Below are positions 45,301 through 51,300 of a stretch of DNA of 64,000 nucleotides, one piece after another. The translations under genes were made by a program, and so were the position numbers. Numbering within the stretch: the first letter of the stretch is position 1; each line of letters opens with the position of its first letter. Source of the stretch: Ephemeroptericola cinctiostellae (GTDB lineage: Bacteria; Pseudomonadota; Gammaproteobacteria; Burkholderiales; Burkholderiaceae). Below the pieces are notes generated by a model. It was not told the DNA's origin. It worked only from the letters and a program-made list of their open reading frames with translations, and ran no database searches. Location of the stretch: contig NZ_CP031124.1 in assembly GCF_003339525.1 (NCBI RefSeq), positions 1,488,001-1,552,000 of the forward strand, in the 5' to 3' direction.

Positions 45301-48300
45301 TTCGACTTCGACTGGTTTGAGCACCGTTGATTCCGCGGTGGCTTCGTTGTCAACCGCAGCGGGTAGTTCGGTTGCATCGTTGTCGACTTCAACTTCGACA
45401 GGCTTGAGTACTGTGGATTCGACTGTGGCTTCGTTGTCAACAGCGGCAGGCAGTTCGGTTGCATCATTGTCGACTTCGACTTCAACAGGCTTCAGCACTG
45501 TAGATTCAGCCGTGGCTTCATTGTCGACTTCGACTTCGACTGGCTTCAGTACGGTTGATTCAACAGTGGCTTCATTGTCAACTTCGACTTCAACAGGTTT
45601 GAGCACCGTTGATTCGGCGGTGGCTTCGTTGTCAACCGCAGCGGGTAGTTCGGTTGCTTCATTGTCAACTTCGACTTCGACTGGCTTCAGTACGGTTGAT
45701 TCAACAGTGGCTTCATTGTCAACTTCGACTTCAACAGGTTTGAGCACCGTTGATTCGGCGGTGGCTTCGTTGTCAACCGCAGCGGGTAGTTCGGTTGCAT
45801 CGTTGTCGACTTCAACTTCAACAGGCTTCAGCACTGTGGATTCAACCGTGGCTTCATTGTCAACTTCGACTTCGACAGGCTTGAGTACTGTGGATTCGAC
45901 TGTGGCTTCGTTGTCAACAGCGGCAGGCAGTTCGGTTGCATCATTGTCGACTTCGACTTCAACAGGCTTCAGTACGGTGGATTCGACTGTGGCTTCGTTG
46001 TCAACAGCGGCAGGCAGTTCGGTTGCCTCGTTGTCGACTTCGACTTCGACTGGTTTGAGCACCGTTGATTCCGCGGTGGCTTCGTTGTCAACCGCAGCGG
46101 GTAGTTCGGTTGCATCGTTGTCGACTTCAACTTCAACAGGCTTCAGCACTGTGGATTCAACCGTGGCTTCATTGTCAACTTCGACTTCGACAGGCTTGAG
46201 TACTGTGGATTCGACTGTGGTTTCGTTGTCAACAGCGGCAGGCAGTTCGGTTGCATCATTGTCGACTTCGACTTCAACAGGCTTCAGCACTGTAGATTCA
46301 GCAGTGGCTTCGTTGTCGACTTCGACTTCGACAGGCTTCAGTACGGTGGATTCGACTGTGGCTTCGTTGTCAACAGCGGCAGGCAGTTCGGTTGCATCAT
46401 TGTCGACTTCGACTTCAACAGGCTTCAGCACTGTCGATTCAACAGTGGCATCATTGTCGACTTCGACTTCGACAGGCTTCAGTACGGTGGATTCGACTGT
46501 GGCTTCGTTGTCGACTTCGACTTCGACAGGCTTCAGTACTGTGGATTCAACCGTGGCTTCATTGTCAACTTCGACTTCGACAGGCTTGAGTACTGTGGAT
46601 TCGACTGTGGCTTCGTTGTCAACAGCGGCAGGCAGTTCGGTTGCCTCGTTGTCGACTTCGACTTCGACTGGTTTGAGCACCGTTGATTCCGCGGTGGCTT
46701 CGTTGTCAACCGCAGCGGGTAGTTCGGTTGCATCGTTGTCGACTTCAGCTTCAACAGGCTTCAGTACGGTTGATTCAACAGTAGCATCGTTGTCAACGTC
46801 AACTTCGACAGGCTTGAGCACTGTGGATTCAGCAGTGGCTTCGTTGTCGACTTCAACCTCAACAGGTTTGAGTACCGTTGATTCTGCTGTTGCATCATTG
46901 TCAACGTCAACTTCGACAGGTTTGAGCACGGTGGATTCAGCTGTGGCTTCGTTGTCGACTTCGACTTCAACGGGTTTGAGCACGGTGGATTCAACCGTGG
47001 CATCATTGTCGACTTCAACTTCAACAGGCTTCAGTACGGTTGATTCAACAGTGGCTTCGTTGTCAACGTCAACTTCGACAGGCTTGAGCACCGTTGATTC
47101 AGCAGTGGCTTCGTTGTCAACTTCGACTTCAACAGGCTTGAGTACTGTGGATTCAACCGTGGCATCGTTGTCGACTTCAACTTCGACAGGCTTGAGCACT
47201 GTGGATTCAGCTGTGGCTTCGTTGTCGACATCGACTTCGACAGGTTTGAGCACCGTTGATTCGGCTGTGGCTTCATTGTCGACATCGACTTCGACAGGCT
47301 TTAGCACTGTGGATTCAACGGTGGCTTCATTGTCGACTTCGACTTCAACAGGCTTCAGTACGGTAGACAGCTCGATTGCATCGTTGTCGACATCGACTTC
47401 AACAGGCTTCAGTACCGTGGATTCAACCGTGGCATCATTGTCGACTTCGACTTCAACAGGCTTCAGTACCGTGGATTCAACCGTGGCATCATTGTCGACT
47501 TCGACTTCAACAGGCTTCAGCACTGTAGATTCAGCAGTGGCTTCATTGTCGACATCGACTTCAACAGGCTTCAGCACTGTGGATTCAACAGTGGCATCAT
47601 TGTCGACTTCAACTTCGACAGGCTTGAGTACTGTGGATTCGACTGTGGCTTCGTTGTCAACCGCAGCGGGTAGTTCGGTTGCATCATTGTCAACTTCGAC
47701 TTCAACAGGCTTCAGCACTGTGGATTCAACAGTGGCATCATTGTCGACTTCAACTTCGACAGGCTTGAGTACTGTGGATTCGACTGTGGCTTCGTTGTCA
47801 ACCGCAGCGGGTAGTTCGGTTGCATCATTGTCAACTTCGACTTCAACAGGCTTTAGCTCTGTCGATTCAACAGTGGCATCATTGTCGACTTCAACTTCAA
47901 CAGGCTTCAGCACTGTAGATTCAGCCGTGGCTTCGTTGTCGACTTCGACTTCGACAGGCTTTAGCACTGTGGATTCAACAGTGGCATCATTGTCGACTTC
48001 AACTTCGACAGGCTTGAGTACTGTGGATTCGACTGTGGCTTCGTTGTCAACCGCAGCGGGTAGTTCGGTTGCATCATTGTCAACTTCGACTTCAACAGGC
48101 TTTAGCTCTGTCGATTCAACAGTGGCATCATTGTCGACTTCGACTTCAACAGGCTTCAGCACTGTAGATTCAGCAGTGGCTTCGTTGTCAACATCGACTT
48201 CGACAGGCTTTAGCACCGTTGATTCAGCCGTGGCTTCGTTGTCGACTTCAACTTCGACAGGCTTGAGCACTGTGGATTCAGCCGTGGCTTCATTGTCAAC

Positions 48301-51300
48301 GTCAACTTCAACAGGCTTTAGCACTGTCGATTCAACAGTTGCTTCGTTATCGACTTCAACTTCAACAGGCTTTAGCACTGTCGATTCAACAGTTGCTTCG
48401 TTATCGACTTCAACTTCAACAGGCTTTAGCACTGTCGATTCAACAGTTGCTTCGTTATCGACTTCAACTTCAACAGGCTTTAGCACTGTCGATTCAACAG
48501 TTGCTTCGTTATCGACTTCAACTTCAACAGGCTTTAGCACTGTCGATTCAACAGTTGCTTCGTTATCGACTTCAACTTCAACAGGCTTTAGCACTGTCGA
48601 TTCAACAGTTGCTTCGTTATCGACTTCAACTTCAACAGGCTTTAGCACTGTCGATTCAACAGTTGCTTCGTTATCGACTTCAACTTCAACAGGCTTTAGC
48701 ACTGTCGATTCAACAGTTGCTTCGTTATCGACTTCAACTTCGACAGGCTTGAGCACTGTCGATTCAACAGTGGCTTCATTGTCGACATCGACTTCAACAG
48801 GCTTCAGCACTGTGGATTCAACAGTGGCTTCGTTGTCAACTTCGACTTCGACTGGCTTTAGTACTGTGGATTCAGCAGTGGCTTCGTTGTCAACGTCAAC
48901 TTCAACAGGCTTCAGCACTGTTGATTCAGCAGTGGCTTCGTTATCGACTTCAACTTCAACAGGCTTGAGTACTGTGGATTCGACTGTGGCTTCGTTGTCA
49001 ACGTCAACTTCGACAGGCTTCAGCACTGTGGATTCAACAGTGGCTTCGTTGTCAACTTCGACTTCGACTGGCTTTAGTACTGTGGATTCAGCAGTGGCTT
49101 CGTTGTCGACTTCGACTTCGACAGGCTTGAGTACTGTGGATTCGACAGTGGCTTCGTTGTCAACGTCAACTTCGACAGGCTTCAGTACGGTAGATAGCTC
49201 GATTGCATCGTTGTCGACTTCAACTTCGACAGGCTTCAGCACTGTGGATTCAACAGTGGCTTCATTGTCAACATCGACTTCAACAGGCTTCAACACTGTG
49301 GATTCAGCCGTGGCATCATTGTCGACTTCGACTTCAACAGGTTTGAGTACTGTGGATTCAACAGTGGCTTCGTTGTCAACTTCGACTTCGACTGGCTTTA
49401 GTACTGTGGATTCAGCAGTGGCTTCGTTGTCGACTTCGACTTCGACAGGCTTGAGTACTGTGGATTCGACAGTGGCTTCGTTGTCAACGTCAACTTCGAC
49501 AGGCTTCAGTACGGTAGATAGCTCGATTGCATCGTTGTCGACTTCAACTTCGACAGGCTTCAGCACTGTGGATTCAACAGTGGCTTCATTGTCAACATCG
49601 ACTTCAACAGGCTTCAGCACTGTGGATTCAGCCGTGGCTTCATTGTCGACTTCGACTTCAACAGGCTTTAGCACTGTGGATTCAACAGTGGCTTCATTGT
49701 CAACTTCAACTTCAACAGGCTTGAGTTCTGTGGATTCGACCGTGGCTTCGTTGTCAACAGTGACGGGTAGTTCGATTGCTTCATTGTCGACTGCGGTGTC
49801 TACGATGGCTTCGACGACCTTGAGTGTGGCGAACAGCTCGATTGCTTCGTTGTCAACTTCGACTTCAACGGGTTTCAGCACTGTGGACTCAACCGTGGCT
49901 TCGTTGTCAACTTCGACTTCAACAGGCTTCAGCACTGTGGATTCAACAGTGGCTTCGTTGTCAACTTTGACTTCAACGGGTTTCAGCGCAGTTGATTCAA
50001 CAGTGGCTTCGTTGTCGACCTCGACTTCAACAGGTTTAAGTACTGTGGATTCGAGTGTGGCTTCGTTGTCAACAGCAGCCGGCAGTTCAGTTGCTTCGTT
50101 GTCAACGTCAACTTCAACTGGTTTGAGCTCGGTGGATTCGGCAGTGGCTTCATTGTCAACAGTGACGGGTAGCTCGATTGCTTCATTGTCGACTGCGGTG
50201 TCTACGATGGCTTCGACGACCTTGAGTGTGGCGAACAGTTCGATTGCTTCGTTGTCGACCTCGACTTCAACAGGTTTAAGTACTGTGGATTCGAGTGTGG
50301 CTTCATTGTCAACGTCAACGTCAACTGGTTTGAGCACGGTGGATTCGGCAGTGGCTTCATTGTCAACAGTGACGGGTAGCTCGATTGCTTCATTGTCGAC
50401 TGCGGTGTCTACGATGGCTTCGACGACCTTGAGTGTGGCGAACAGTTCGATTGCTTCGTTGTCAACTTCGACTTCAACGGGTTTCAGTACAGTTGATTCA
50501 ACAGTGGCTTCGTTGTCGACCTCGACTTCAACAGGTTTAAGTACTGTGGATTCGAGTGTGGCTTCGTTGTCAACAGTGACGGGTAGTTCGATTGCTTCAT
50601 TGTCGACTGCGGTGTCTACGATGGCTTCGACGACCTTGAGTGTGGCGAACAGTTCGATTGCTTCGTTGTCGACCTCGACTTCAACAGGTTTAAGTACTGT
50701 GGATTCGAGTGTGGCTTCGTTGTCAACAGCAGCCGGCAGTTCAGTTGCTTCGTTGTCAACTTCGACTTCAACAGGCTTCAGCACTGTGGATTCAACAGTG
50801 GCTTCGTTGTCAACGTCAACTTCAACTGGTTTGAGCACGGTGGATTCGGCAGTGGCTTCGTTGTCAACATCGACTTCAACGGGTTTCAGTACAGTTGATT
50901 CAACAGTGGCTTCGTTGTCGACCTCGACTTCAACAGGTTTAAGTACTGTGGATTCGAGTGTGGCTTCATTGTCAACGTCAACGTCAACTGGTTTGAGCAC
51001 GGTGGATTCAGCTGTGGCTTCGTTGTCAACATCGACAGGCAGTTCGGTCGCTTCATTGTCGACTGCGGTGTCTACGATGGCTTCAACGACCTTGAGTGTG
51101 GCGAACAGTTCGATTGCTTCGTTGTCAACATCGACTTCAACGGGTTTCAGTACAGTTGATTCAACAGTGGCTTCGTTGTCGACCTCGACTTCAACAGGTT
51201 TAAGTACTGTGGATTCGAGTGTGGCTTCATTGTCAACGTCAACGTCAACTGGTTTGAGCACGGTGGATTCAGCTGTGGCTTCGTTGTCAACATCGACAGG

